A stretch of 7,149 bases of DNA from RGIG3135 sp964477115 (GCA_964477115.1 CAYZCY010000053.1:1-7149); one strand, 5' to 3'. Counted from the stretch's first letter, positions 1-6,341 are shown. The notes: a model not told the origin generated them from the letters alone. Translations and numbers: made by a program.

Positions 1-65
1 GCGATTTGGGGGGATGTAAGTCGGAGAAAGGAGGTGCTTGTCGGAGTCTGCACCGCACACCACAC

Positions 66-101
66 AAAAAGGGGCCGGGAACAACAGCTCCCAGCCCCTT
101 T
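66..101 (-). terminator. Intrinsic terminator ending the nap-nrf operon
   Basis: An inverted repeat lies about 40 bases after the nrfH stop. AAAGGGGC (68-75) pairs with GCCCCTTT (94-101), and GGGA (77-80) pairs with TCCC (89-92), around an 8-base loop. The single mismatch (76/93) becomes a U-G wobble in the minus-strand transcript. In that direction the stem runs into five U residues (complement of 66-70). GC-rich stem plus U tract is the classic Rho-independent form, and it sits where a minus-strand operon should end. The plus-strand reading lacks a good T run after the stem, so it is probably one-directional. Confidence 0.88.
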
Positions 102-124
102 CATCAATGTGCTTGAGACGTCTT

Positions 125-155
125 GCCTGAAGCCCTAAGGCTTACACCGTCAGGC
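125..155 (-). other. Stem-loop across the nrfH stop codon
   Basis: GCCTGA (125-130) is complementary to TCAGGC (150-155). Directly inside it AGCC (131-134) pairs with GGCT (139-142) around a CTAA loop, leaving a 7-base bulge on one side. The structure includes the TAA stop of nrfH (142-144) and lies just before the operon terminator. It has no U tract, so it is not itself a terminator. A role in 3'-end protection is only a guess, and chance pairing in a GC-rich region is possible. Confidence 0.35.
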
Positions 156-876
156 CTGCGGACTCCTCTGCACTCAGCCAACCCTCGGGGATGCTGACTT
201 CGTCATGGCAGCGCGAGCAGGCCATGACCGACTGACGATGCGCCTTGTGGCAATCGCCGCACTCGAGCTCCTGGTGACGAGCCTCGGTCACGTGGGGGTT
301 GTACTCGCCGTACGATTCGGTGGTCTTGGCCAGATCCTCGTAGGTCATGTTGTGGCAATCCTCATTGAGGCAGAACTCATTGGGATCATCGTTTTTCACG
401 TAGTGGTTCAGATCGGTCAGAGTGCGCTCATCGAGCGGGTAATCGAAATTACCCGTAGCCCAGAGCACGCCCTCGGTGATCTGCTGGCTCATGGTTGCCT
501 TATGGCAGTCAAGGCACACCATGTCGCCGTTTTCCTTGTGAGCAACAACGAGCAAATCGCCCATGTCCTCAACGGGGTTGCCCCACTTGTCAACGCCCGC
601 CTCGCCGGAATTGCCGTCATAGGTGGCGTTGATGGGGTCCTGCGGTGCATGGCAGATAGCGTTGCAGAAGCTCGGCTGCTCATGCCACACCATGAAACCA
701 GCGCCGGCAACCACTACGATCGCTGCCGCAACGCCAAGTCCCACGCGAACCTTTGCGCTCTTCAGGAAGGAAAGCTTCCTCTTCGCGCTTGCCTTCGCGC
801 CTGCAGCACCTTCGGTGCCTTCGACGCTTTCGGTTGCCTGGACGTCAAGCTTGGCATCTTTGTTCTTATCAAACAT
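142..876 (-). CDS. nrfH: NrfH-like membrane-anchored multihaem cytochrome c (five haem motifs)
   Basis: Probable quinol-oxidising, membrane-anchored cytochrome that passes electrons to NrfA, encoded 21 bases upstream in the same transcript. The 244-residue protein has a Lys-rich cytoplasmic N-terminus (1-43), one membrane helix (about 44-63) and an outside domain. The domain has five Cys-His haem motifs: CNAICH (71-76, CX3CH), CLDCH (121-125), CLNEDCH (169-175, CX4CH), CGDCH (206-210) and CSRCH (220-224). Classic NrfH/NapC proteins have four CX2CH haems and are shorter, with a Met shortly after the first motif; here CHAPQD follows instead. The ATG start has a GGAAGGAT ribosome site about 6 bases upstream. 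The membrane-anchored multihaem type is clear; the name nrfH rests on gene context and architecture. It could also be a NapC/NirT-type donor serving both NrfA and NapB, replacing the absent NapC. Confidence 0.8.
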   Translation of the reverse strand: MFDKNKDAKLDVQATESVEGTEGAAGAKASAKRKLSFLKSAKVRVGLGVAAAIVVVAGAGFMVWHEQPSFCNAICHAPQDPINATYDGNSGEAGVDKWGNPVEDMGDLLVVAHKENGDMVCLDCHKATMSQQITEGVLWATGNFDYPLDERTLTDLNHYVKNDDPNEFCLNEDCHNMTYEDLAKTTESYGEYNPHVTEARHQELECGDCHKAHRQSVMACSRCHDEVSIPEGWLSAEESAGLTV

Positions 877-897
877 GTCTAGATCCTTCCGCTTGCC

Positions 898-2130
898 TTA
901 GCCCAGGAGGGCGAAACCTGCGTCAACGCAAGCCTCGGCCTTGTCGAGGGTCTCGTTTGCCAATGTCGGGTTGTGAGCACCCTCGCTGTTCTCGACCATT
1001 ACGTAATCCCAGTAGAACTGAGCATGGCGCTGAAGCTTCTGAGCCTCGGCCAGCTGATCTGCAGACAGGCTGTCCTTCTTGGCAGCGAGCTGCTGGGTGT
1101 AACGCTCGATCTTCTCGGAGATAGCGATCTCGCGAGCGGTTACCTGCTCCTGCCAAGCTGCCACCTCAGCCGAGATGTCGTCATGGCAGACGCCGCACTT
1201 CTCGAGCAGAACCGTGCTCTCGAGCGGGCTGGTCAGGTAGTGGGAAGAGTACTTGGAGCCGTCCTCGGCGGTGAGGGTCTCCATGTGGCAATCGGAACAT
1301 GCGAAGTTCATGCTTGCCATCTGGGACTGGCTGCCGCCATAGAGGAATTCGAACTCGGGATGCTGGACCTTCAGCATCGGGGCCCCGGTGTCAGGATGCA
1401 CCCAATCCTTGAATCCCATTGCGTCGTAGTACGCAAGAATGGCATCCGGCGTCATTGCGGCAAGGCCCGTGTAGGGGTTGGTGGTGGACTTGTCCGTCTC
1501 GAAATAGTATTCGTTGTGGCACTGTCCGCACACCTGAGCCTCGATCGGAGCATTGTCCAGATCGTCACCCATCGACGCAATGAAATACTCGTGCGTAAGC
1601 TCGAGCTGCGTCGGATCATTGCCGTGGCAGTTGTAGCAACTGATCGGCTCGGTCAACGTGCTTGCCAGCTCGCTGAAGCTGAGAGCGTAAACGCCTTCAC
1701 CCTGGCTGTTAACCATGGCGGTGAACTGCGGAGTCTTGCAGGTCAGGCAGTTAGCCAAGGTCGCATCGCCCACGCGCGGCGTGCTGGTCACGCTGTACAG
1801 CGTATACGAATGCGAGGAAGCCTCGTCATAGCCCTTAGCAAAACCGTAGCCCTTGTACATGGTGTTCAGCGCCGGATAGGTCTCGAGGTAGTTGTGCTTG
1901 CCCGAGTCCGGTGAGTTGCTTTCGTTCTCCATCAGCGAGGAATACTGCAGCGGATAAAGGCCCGACCAGCCCTCGGCCGTGACGATGCCGTACTCATCAA
2001 GGCTCGGCATGATCTCAGCATCCTTCGAGCTGGGGCTGTTCTCACGCGGCGCGCACGCAGTCAGGGCGACAACCAAGGCGATTGCGCACACAGAGGCAAG
2101 AGCCAGCTGCAGATTCTTTTTCTTCTTCAT
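898..2130 (-). CDS. nrfA: Pentahaem ammonia-forming nitrite reductase NrfA, lipoprotein form
   Basis: Catalyses six-electron reduction of nitrite to ammonium outside the membrane. The ATG at 2130 is chosen over longer in-frame starts because GGGAGGA lies just upstream and a lipoprotein signal follows at once: KKKK, a hydrophobic stretch, then LTAC with Cys26. The extra upstream codons overlap napH and look non-coding. The active-site haem motif is the diagnostic CLTCK (128-132), with Lys as proximal ligand. Four CX2CH motifs follow at 165, 201, 278 and 312. CHNEYYF (204-210) supplies the calcium ligand Glu207 and catalytic Tyr208; KVQHPE (254-259) supplies Lys254, Gln256 and catalytic His257. 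Arg119 is a candidate catalytic Arg. The C-terminal helical part (320-410) includes HAQFYWD and EGAHNP, typical of the family. At 410 residues it is somewhat short but intact. NrfA is normally a soluble periplasmic protein; lipid anchoring suggests a single-membrane cell. A lyase for CXXCK haem attachment is expected elsewhere. Confidence 0.96.
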   Translation of the reverse strand: MKKKKNLQLALASVCAIALVVALTACAPRENSPSSKDAEIMPSLDEYGIVTAEGWSGLYPLQYSSLMENESNSPDSGKHNYLETYPALNTMYKGYGFAKGYDEASSHSYTLYSVTSTPRVGDATLANCLTCKTPQFTAMVNSQGEGVYALSFSELASTLTEPISCYNCHGNDPTQLELTHEYFIASMGDDLDNAPIEAQVCGQCHNEYYFETDKSTTNPYTGLAAMTPDAILAYYDAMGFKDWVHPDTGAPMLKVQHPEFEFLYGGSQSQMASMNFACSDCHMETLTAEDGSKYSSHYLTSPLESTVLLEKCGVCHDDISAEVAAWQEQVTAREIAISEKIERYTQQLAAKKDSLSADQLAEAQKLQRHAQFYWDYVMVENSEGAHNPTLANETLDKAEACVDAGFALLG

Positions 2131-2153
2131 CTTCTTCCTCCCTTCTTCTTCAA
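2127..2153 (-). other. Possible 8-codon minicistron coupled to the nrfA start
   Basis: A perfect AGGAGG (minus strand, about 2161-2166) lies 7 bases before a TTG at 2153. That TTG opens a frame of eight codons (M-K-K-K-G-G-R-R) ending in TGA at 2127-2129, overlapping the nrfA ATG at 2128-2130 as ATGA. The strong ribosome site otherwise has no start codon to serve, since nrfA has its own GGGAGGA closer in. Translation of this peptide could feed ribosomes to nrfA. The tract is purine-rich, so the overlap may be chance. Confidence 0.25.
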
Positions 2154-2179
2154 ATCGTGTCCTCCTACGTACTCTATGG

Positions 2180-2203
2180 TTTGAAGGGACGCCATCCCTC
2201 AAA
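2180..2203 (-). other. Intercistronic hairpin between napH and nrfA
   Basis: TTTG (2180-2183) with AGGGA (2185-2189) pairs with TCCCT (2195-2199) and CAAA (2200-2203), with one bulged base (2184) and a 5-base loop. It starts 3 bases after the napH stop. No U run follows on the minus strand, so it should not stop transcription by itself. Its place at the junction of the nitrate and nitrite modules fits an mRNA processing or 3'-end stabilising element (inference). Confidence 0.45.
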
Positions 2204-2206
2204 CTC

Positions 2207-3085
2207 CTATTGGTCCTTCCCGTCAGACGGGGAAGGTAAGCGCCCGGGTTTCCCCAAGCGAATTGAAAGCGCTTCGGTCGGGCAGGCCTCCACACAGGAG
2301 CCGCACGCCATGCAGTCGCCCGCGCGCACAATGCAATCGGCGCCCTCGATCGCGGGATCGAGGATGGCGGGATCAGCCAGGCAAACGTCCTTGCACTTAC
2401 CGCAGCTGATGCAGGCCCCGTGATCGATGCGAACGTTCACCAAGCCGACCTTGCCAAGCACCTCGTAAAAGCCACCGAGCGGGCAAATGCTGCGGCACCA
2501 CAGGCGCCCGCCCCAGCCGATCTCGATGGCAAGGATGGCCACAAGCAGCCAAAGGCCCGCCGTAGAGCCGAAGATCAGGCCCTTGTTGATCGCTGAGATC
2601 GGCGAGATGATCTCGAACACCGGCACGCAGATGACAGCACTCAAAACGAGCACCGCCGCCGCAACGCCGATTTTCACACGGCGGGGGATCTTAACGGGCG
2701 TGGCCTCGATCTTGAGCTTGCCCCTCAGCCAGCTGGCCGCTTCGACCAGCAGGTTGACCGGGCACACCCAGCCGCAGAAGGCACGGCCGCGGATGAGTCC
2801 GTATACCAGCAGTACGGGCAAAACACCGATAAGCCAGCTGGGATCGAAGGTCTTAACCGCAAAGACAACCTGAAGGATCGCAAAGGGATCGAGCAGGTTC
2901 AGCCCGAAGATCTCGGAAGACGAAAGGCTTCCGAAGAACACGCCCTCCGCAGGCGTTGCCACCTCGAGATCACCACCGACATAAGAGCCCGCAAGGCCCC
3001 ATCCCGCCAGCAGAAGCGGCAGGGCGAACAGCACGATCACAAGCAGCTGAACCGTACGACGCGCTATGAGCCATTTCCTCTTCAC
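2207..3085 (-). CDS. napH: NapH, membrane iron-sulfur protein of the nitrate reductase electron pathway
   Basis: Polytopic membrane protein that, with NapG, passes electrons from quinol toward NapB/NapA in nap systems. The 292 residues contain about four membrane helices (about 11-33, 83-98, 139-157 and 175-190). Two CX3CP motifs near membrane edges, CGWVCP (104-109) and CRSICP (197-202), are hallmarks of NapH. Two C-terminal [4Fe-4S] motifs follow: CISCGKCKDVC (225-235) and CMACGSCVEACP (258-269). By family topology these clusters face the cytoplasm. The start is GTG at 3085, whose bases overlap the napD stop as GTGA, a classic coupling arrangement; AAGG lies about 9 bases upstream. Length and motif set match the family. 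The short polar tail after residue 278 has no recognisable motif. Confidence 0.93.
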   Translation of the reverse strand: MKRKWLIARRTVQLLVIVLFALPLLLAGWGLAGSYVGGDLEVATPAEGVFFGSLSSSEIFGLNLLDPFAILQVVFAVKTFDPSWLIGVLPVLLVYGLIRGRAFCGWVCPVNLLVEAASWLRGKLKIEATPVKIPRRVKIGVAAAVLVLSAVICVPVFEIISPISAINKGLIFGSTAGLWLLVAILAIEIGWGGRLWCRSICPLGGFYEVLGKVGLVNVRIDHGACISCGKCKDVCLADPAILDPAIEGADCIVRAGDCMACGSCVEACPTEALSIRLGKPGRLPSPSDGKDQ

Positions 3086-3381
3086 GCCAGATCGCCTTCG
3101 CTTTCGCCGGGGTCCGCGCCTTCGGCAAGACCCGTGCCTTCGGCAAAGTCGAGCTCGTCTTCGACGCTCACGAAAACAAGACCTACGCTCATCACGCCGT
3201 CAAGACCCGCGAAAGAGCTCGCGATGGCATGGGACGCGTCCACTGACGCGGCCTCAATGGTCACCACGAGCTTGGTCCCCTGGACTTCATGAACTTCAAC
3301 GCCCTCGATGGCCGCGAGCTCTGACTTGATGCCAAGGGTACGCTCGGGCAGCGTGTCAACGACGAGGCTCGAGATAGCCAT
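3082..3381 (-). CDS. napD: NapD, chaperone for NapA maturation and Tat export
   Basis: Small cytoplasmic chaperone; the known family role is to bind the twin-arginine signal of NapA and help delay export until the molybdenum cofactor is loaded. The N-terminal AISSLVVDTLPER, the central GVEVHEVQGTKLVV and the later GVMSVGLVFV match the NapD ferredoxin-like fold pattern. I place the start at the ATG at 3381 (99 residues) because AGGTGA lies 5-10 bases before it. A GTG at 3390 directly after the napB stop would add three residues (M-N-P) but is less well served by a ribosome site. The C-terminal 25 or so residues are an acidic, Gly-rich tail with an AEG repeat, longer than I expect for the family. 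It is translationally linked to napH by GTGA overlap. No cofactor motif is present, as expected. Confidence 0.88.
   Translation of the reverse strand: MAISSLVVDTLPERTLGIKSELAAIEGVEVHEVQGTKLVVTIEAASVDASHAIASSFAGLDGVMSVGLVFVSVEDELDFAEGTGLAEGADPGESEGDLA
3118..3146 (-). repeat. Short in-gene direct repeat encoding the napD AEG tail
   Basis: GCCTTCGGCAA occurs at 3118-3128 and again at 3136-3146, an 18-base period that keeps the reading frame. It encodes two adjacent copies of a hexapeptide of the form (F/L)AEG(T/A)(G/D) in the acidic NapD tail. It looks like a small in-frame duplication outside the conserved NapD fold. Confidence 0.6.
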
Positions 3382-3390
3382 GGGATTCAC

Positions 3391-3717
3391 CTAGCCCTGC
3401 GCATGACAGGTCTGGCACTCGATATGACCGGGATCCATTTCGAAGGAAGTCAGATCGGCCCCTGCGTAATGGTCGACGGGCATAGCGGTGGCGCTTGCCA
3501 GCATCGGATTGGCCTTCTGGTTGGCACCATGGCAGCCGTAGCAGCCCTCAGCGCCGAGGTTCTCGTAACGGCCCTCATGGCCAGCAGGCATAAGGGCGGG
3601 AGTACCCGCAAAGCTGTTTTCGCTCGATTTCGAGGAGCCGCCAGAGCAGCCGGCGAACAAAAGCACCGAAAGCGCAAGAGCAAAGCTCACAGCGATCAGC
3701 AGGGTTTTCTTCATCAT
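3391..3717 (-). CDS. napB: NapB, small dihaem cytochrome c subunit, probable lipoprotein
   Basis: Electron-transfer subunit that hands electrons to NapA. The 108-residue precursor has a positively charged start (MMKK), a hydrophobic segment and FAGC, with Cys24 as a probable lipidation site, then a Ser/Gly linker. Two haem motifs are present: CYGCH (59-63) and CQTCH (101-105). HEGRYENL before haem 1 and AMPVDHY between the haems match the NapB pattern that supplies the distal His ligands (candidates His47 and His83). It is shorter than typical proteobacterial NapB because almost nothing follows the second haem. The ATG (or the next ATG, 3 bases on) directly follows the napA TAA with no gap; AAGGTGG inside the napA end serves as ribosome site. 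It could be called only a NapB-like dihaem cytochrome, but context and ligand pattern favour NapB. Confidence 0.87.
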   Translation of the reverse strand: MMKKTLLIAVSFALALSVLLFAGCSGGSSKSSENSFAGTPALMPAGHEGRYENLGAEGCYGCHGANQKANPMLASATAMPVDHYAGADLTSFEMDPGHIECQTCHAQG

Positions 3718-6255
3718 TTAACCCACCACCTTTTCGATGGAAACACAGGTCTTCTTGAAGTCGGGTTCCTTGGACAGCGGGCAGTAGACGTCCTGAACGG
3801 CAAGGTTCACCAAGGTCTCGTCTGCGAAGAAGGGTGCGAAGGTGACGCCGGCGGGCGGCTGGGTGCGCCCTGCGGTGGACACCTTGATCTCAACTTCACC
3901 GAAGCGAGACTTCACCTTCACCATGTCGCCGTCGACAAGGCCGAGCTTCTCGCAATCATCCGGGTTCATGTCAAGCAGTGCCTCGGGCAGCGCGCGATCG
4001 AGCTCGGGAACGCGGCGCGTCATGGAGCCGGTATGCCAGTGCTCGAGCAGACGTCCCGTGCAGAACCAGAACGGGTATTCCTCGCTCGGGCTTTCCGCCG
4101 GCGGCTCCCAAGGACGAAAGACCACCGAAGGACGCTGGTTGGCGGACTTGTAGAAGCTCACGCCACCGGCAAGGTCCTGCTTGCCGTGGGTCTGAATGCC
4201 GATCTGGTCAAAGCCATCGGCCTGATCGCCATCGCAGAAGCGCCATGCGGTCTCGAACCATTCGCCGTTGACTTCGCGAACGGGCCAGGTAAGGCCGTGC
4301 TTCTCGAGGTAAACCTCGTAGGGAGCAAGCTGCTTGGCGTCCATCTTGAGCTTCTTTTCCTCGTTGATGGCAGCCGCACGCTCGTTGAGCCAAGGATTGG
4401 AGAAGCTGCGGTACTCTTCCCATGCACGGGCGCAAACCTCGCGCTGGGTACCCTTGAACTCGCCGGCTTGCTTGTCGTAGATGAAGCCGAAGAGGTGATC
4501 GAATGCGTCGTTTTCGCCGATCTTCTCGCCTTCGAGAACGCGCTTGGAAATCTCCATGAGCATCCAGAGATCCCACTTGGCCTCTCCCGGAGGATCAATG
4601 GCCTTCTCAAAGATGGCGGTACGGCGCTCGCCGTTGCCGAACTGACCTTCGCGCTCAACCCACATGGCAGCGGGAAGCACGACATCGGCGTATGCGGTAG
4701 ACAGAGTGGGATACACCTCGCTCACGCAGATGAACGCGTCGATGACGCCCTTCTTGTCACCGCGACCGAGGAAGCGGGTCAGGTTGGGCATGGAGACGGC
4801 CCAGTTGTTGTGAGCGGACCACAGAAAGTCGATGTTGCCCTTGGAAAGCTCGCGGAAGATCTTGACCGTATGCATGCCGGGCTTCTGGATGGCGTCGAGG
4901 TAGCCTTCGGGCAGATCCCAGATGGCCTCGCTGTAACGGCGGTGGTCTTCGTTGGCGACCACCAGATCGGCGGGCAGACGATGGCTGAAGGTGCCGACCT
5001 CGCGAGCCGTGCCGCAGGCGCTCGGCTGGCCGGTGAGGGAGAAGGCGCCGTCTCCGGGCAAGGCGTAGCGGCCGGTAAGCAGATGGATGTTGTAGATGCA
5101 GTGGTTCATCCACGTGCCGCGGTTGTGCTGGTTGACGCCCATGGTCCAAAGCGACAGGACCTTCTTGGACTTGTCGGCGAACACGAGGGCAAGCTGCTCG
5201 ATGTCAGCGGCGGGAACGCCCGAGATCTGCTCGGCGTATTCAAGGGTGTAGGGAGCCAGGCGGGCGGCGTATTGCTCGAAGTCAATGGACTCAACGGCAT
5301 CAACGGTATTGCCGGGCTCGGTGACGTCATAGTCATCGGCAAAGGCGTTGCCGATATTTTCCGTACCCTGTTTGAACTGCAGATGATCCGCGACGAAGGA
5401 CTTATCGTAGAGATTGTTCTGCACCAGGTAGTTGGCAATGGCGTTAGCAATGGCGATGTCGGATCCGGGCTTGAACACGAGCACCTTGCTAGCGGTAGCG
5501 GAGGTGCGGGTGACAAGCGTGGTGAGGTCGTAGTGCTCGACATTGGGGTTATCCAGCTTGCGCGCGGTCAGGCGCGAATACAGCATGGGATGAGCCTCAG
5601 CCATGTTTGCACCCCAGGTGACGAAGACGTCAGTCTCGTCAATGTCGGCGTAGCAGCCTGCGGGCTCGTCGGTCTGGAAGATGTTCATGAAGCCCACGAC
5701 CGCGCTGGCCATGCACAGGCGAGCGTTCGGGTCGATGTTGTTGGAAAGCAGACCGGCCTTCCAAAGCTTAGCCTGGCAATAACCCTCCACGATAGGCTGC
5801 TGACCGCTGCCCCAGAAGGCCAAACGGCTCTTGTCGCTCTTCCAGGTTTCGCGCAGTTTGCCGGCAACAAGGTCAAGCGCCTCTTCCCACGATGCCTCGC
5901 GGAAGCCCTCCATAGTGCCCTTCTTGGACTTGTCTTCGCGGATGAGGGGCTTGGTCAGACGGTCCTCGCCCGTCAGAGCGCCAGCGAGATAGTATCCCTT
6001 GACGCAGTTGAGGCCCCTGTTGGAGCCGTTGTCGGGATCACCCGTAACGGAGACGAGCTTTCCGTCCTTGGCCTCAACGATAACGCCGCAGCCGCAACCG
6101 CAGAAGCGGCAAACTGCAAGCGTCTTCGTGGTGCCCGAACTGGAAGCGGTCCCGCCGCCCGAGCATCCGACCATGGACGTGAGGCTGCCTGCAGCTGCAG
6201 CGCTTGCGAGAGCTACTGCCGAAGCCTTCACGAACGCACGTCGTGTGATCTCCAT
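3718..6255 (-). CDS. napA: NapA, catalytic Mo-bis-MGD subunit of extracytoplasmic nitrate reductase
   Basis: Reduces nitrate to nitrite. The start is the ATG at 6255 (845 residues), preceded by GAGGAAGGTGG; the in-frame extension to 6291 has no signal. TRRAFVK (4-10) is a twin-arginine signal, followed by an Ala-rich segment and MVGC (Cys31), a possible lipobox. The N-terminal [4Fe-4S] motif uses Cys49, Cys52, Cys56 and Cys84, with an additional Cys54 in CGCGC. Lys86 in CVKGYY is the family's conserved electron-transfer Lys. NARLCMASAVVGF places the Mo ligand at Cys181, and DEPAGCY (196-202) follows as in authentic NapA, which separates it from formate dehydrogenases and assimilatory enzymes. 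The C-terminal cofactor-binding domain begins about residue 727 (FCTGRLLEHWHTGSMTRR) and ends with the NapA-like LSKEPDFKK. The length is normal and there is no frameshift. NapD is encoded two genes downstream. Confidence 0.97.
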   Translation of the reverse strand: MEITRRAFVKASAVALASAAAAGSLTSMVGCSGGGTASSSGTTKTLAVCRFCGCGCGVIVEAKDGKLVSVTGDPDNGSNRGLNCVKGYYLAGALTGEDRLTKPLIREDKSKKGTMEGFREASWEEALDLVAGKLRETWKSDKSRLAFWGSGQQPIVEGYCQAKLWKAGLLSNNIDPNARLCMASAVVGFMNIFQTDEPAGCYADIDETDVFVTWGANMAEAHPMLYSRLTARKLDNPNVEHYDLTTLVTRTSATASKVLVFKPGSDIAIANAIANYLVQNNLYDKSFVADHLQFKQGTENIGNAFADDYDVTEPGNTVDAVESIDFEQYAARLAPYTLEYAEQISGVPAADIEQLALVFADKSKKVLSLWTMGVNQHNRGTWMNHCIYNIHLLTGRYALPGDGAFSLTGQPSACGTAREVGTFSHRLPADLVVANEDHRRYSEAIWDLPEGYLDAIQKPGMHTVKIFRELSKGNIDFLWSAHNNWAVSMPNLTRFLGRGDKKGVIDAFICVSEVYPTLSTAYADVVLPAAMWVEREGQFGNGERRTAIFEKAIDPPGEAKWDLWMLMEISKRVLEGEKIGENDAFDHLFGFIYDKQAGEFKGTQREVCARAWEEYRSFSNPWLNERAAAINEEKKLKMDAKQLAPYEVYLEKHGLTWPVREVNGEWFETAWRFCDGDQADGFDQIGIQTHGKQDLAGGVSFYKSANQRPSVVFRPWEPPAESPSEEYPFWFCTGRLLEHWHTGSMTRRVPELDRALPEALLDMNPDDCEKLGLVDGDMVKVKSRFGEVEIKVSTAGRTQPPAGVTFAPFFADETLVNLAVQDVYCPLSKEPDFKKTCVSIEKVVG

Positions 6256-6280
6256 GTTCTCCACCTTCCTCGTCTGTAAA

Positions 6281-6298
6281 CCGCGGCGCAATCCGCGG
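6281..6298 (-). other. Hairpin A of two CCGCGG boxes before napA
   Basis: CCGCGG occurs at 6281-6286 and 6293-6298, separated by 6 bases. Because the box is its own reverse complement, the two copies fold into a 6-bp GC stem, extendable by one G-U pair on the minus strand. It ends about 26 bases before the napA ATG, just ahead of the ribosome site. Only three U residues follow in the transcript, so it is at best a weak terminator or attenuator. Confidence 0.5.
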
Positions 6299-6313
6299 CA
6301 ATTGCCTAACTTG

Positions 6314-6331
6314 GCCGCGGCTTTCCGCGGC
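6314..6331 (-). other. Hairpin B of two CCGCGG boxes after napG
   Basis: GCCGCGG (6314-6320) and CCGCGGC (6325-6331) form a perfect 7-bp GC stem with a 4-base loop. It begins 10 bases after the napG stop (6342-6344). No U tract follows on the minus strand. It is likely to be stable in RNA. Position suggests a block to 3' decay of the napG message or a processing site (inference). Its boxes can also pair with those of the neighbouring hairpin, giving alternative folds. Confidence 0.6.
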
Positions 6332-6341
6332 TGTTACCCGC

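Noticed and set aside
1..65. Ribosome-site-like AAAGGAGG near 28-34 on the plus strand
   Set aside because: No start codon with a sustained open frame follows at a suitable distance before the operon terminator.
205..882. A 225-codon plus-strand open frame opposite nrfH
   Set aside because: It lies antisense to a gene with five haem motifs; hydrophobic content and no ribosome site argue for a shadow frame.
973..1914. A 313-codon plus-strand open frame opposite nrfA
   Set aside because: Antisense to the haem-motif region of nrfA; no motif and no ribosome-binding site that I can support.
2131..2331. N-terminal extension of NrfA to a start at 2331
   Set aside because: The extra 67 codons overlap the napH end and are Arg-rich without family resemblance; the ATG at 2130 has a strong ribosome site and begins a proper lipoprotein signal.
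3403..6279. A 958-codon plus-strand open frame
   Set aside because: It is almost wholly antisense to napB and napA, which have strong motifs and family matches. Its translation shows no recognisable motif and low-complexity Gly/Leu/Val-rich sequence, as expected of a shadow frame in GC-rich DNA.
6256..6291. Upstream start for NapA at 6291
   Set aside because: It adds 12 residues before the twin-arginine signal, lies within the CCGCGG hairpin region, and lacks a ribosome site as good as that of the ATG at 6255.
6281..6331. CCGCGG hairpins as an intrinsic terminator after napG
   Set aside because: Neither stem is followed by a real U tract on the minus strand, and termination here would silence the remaining six genes.
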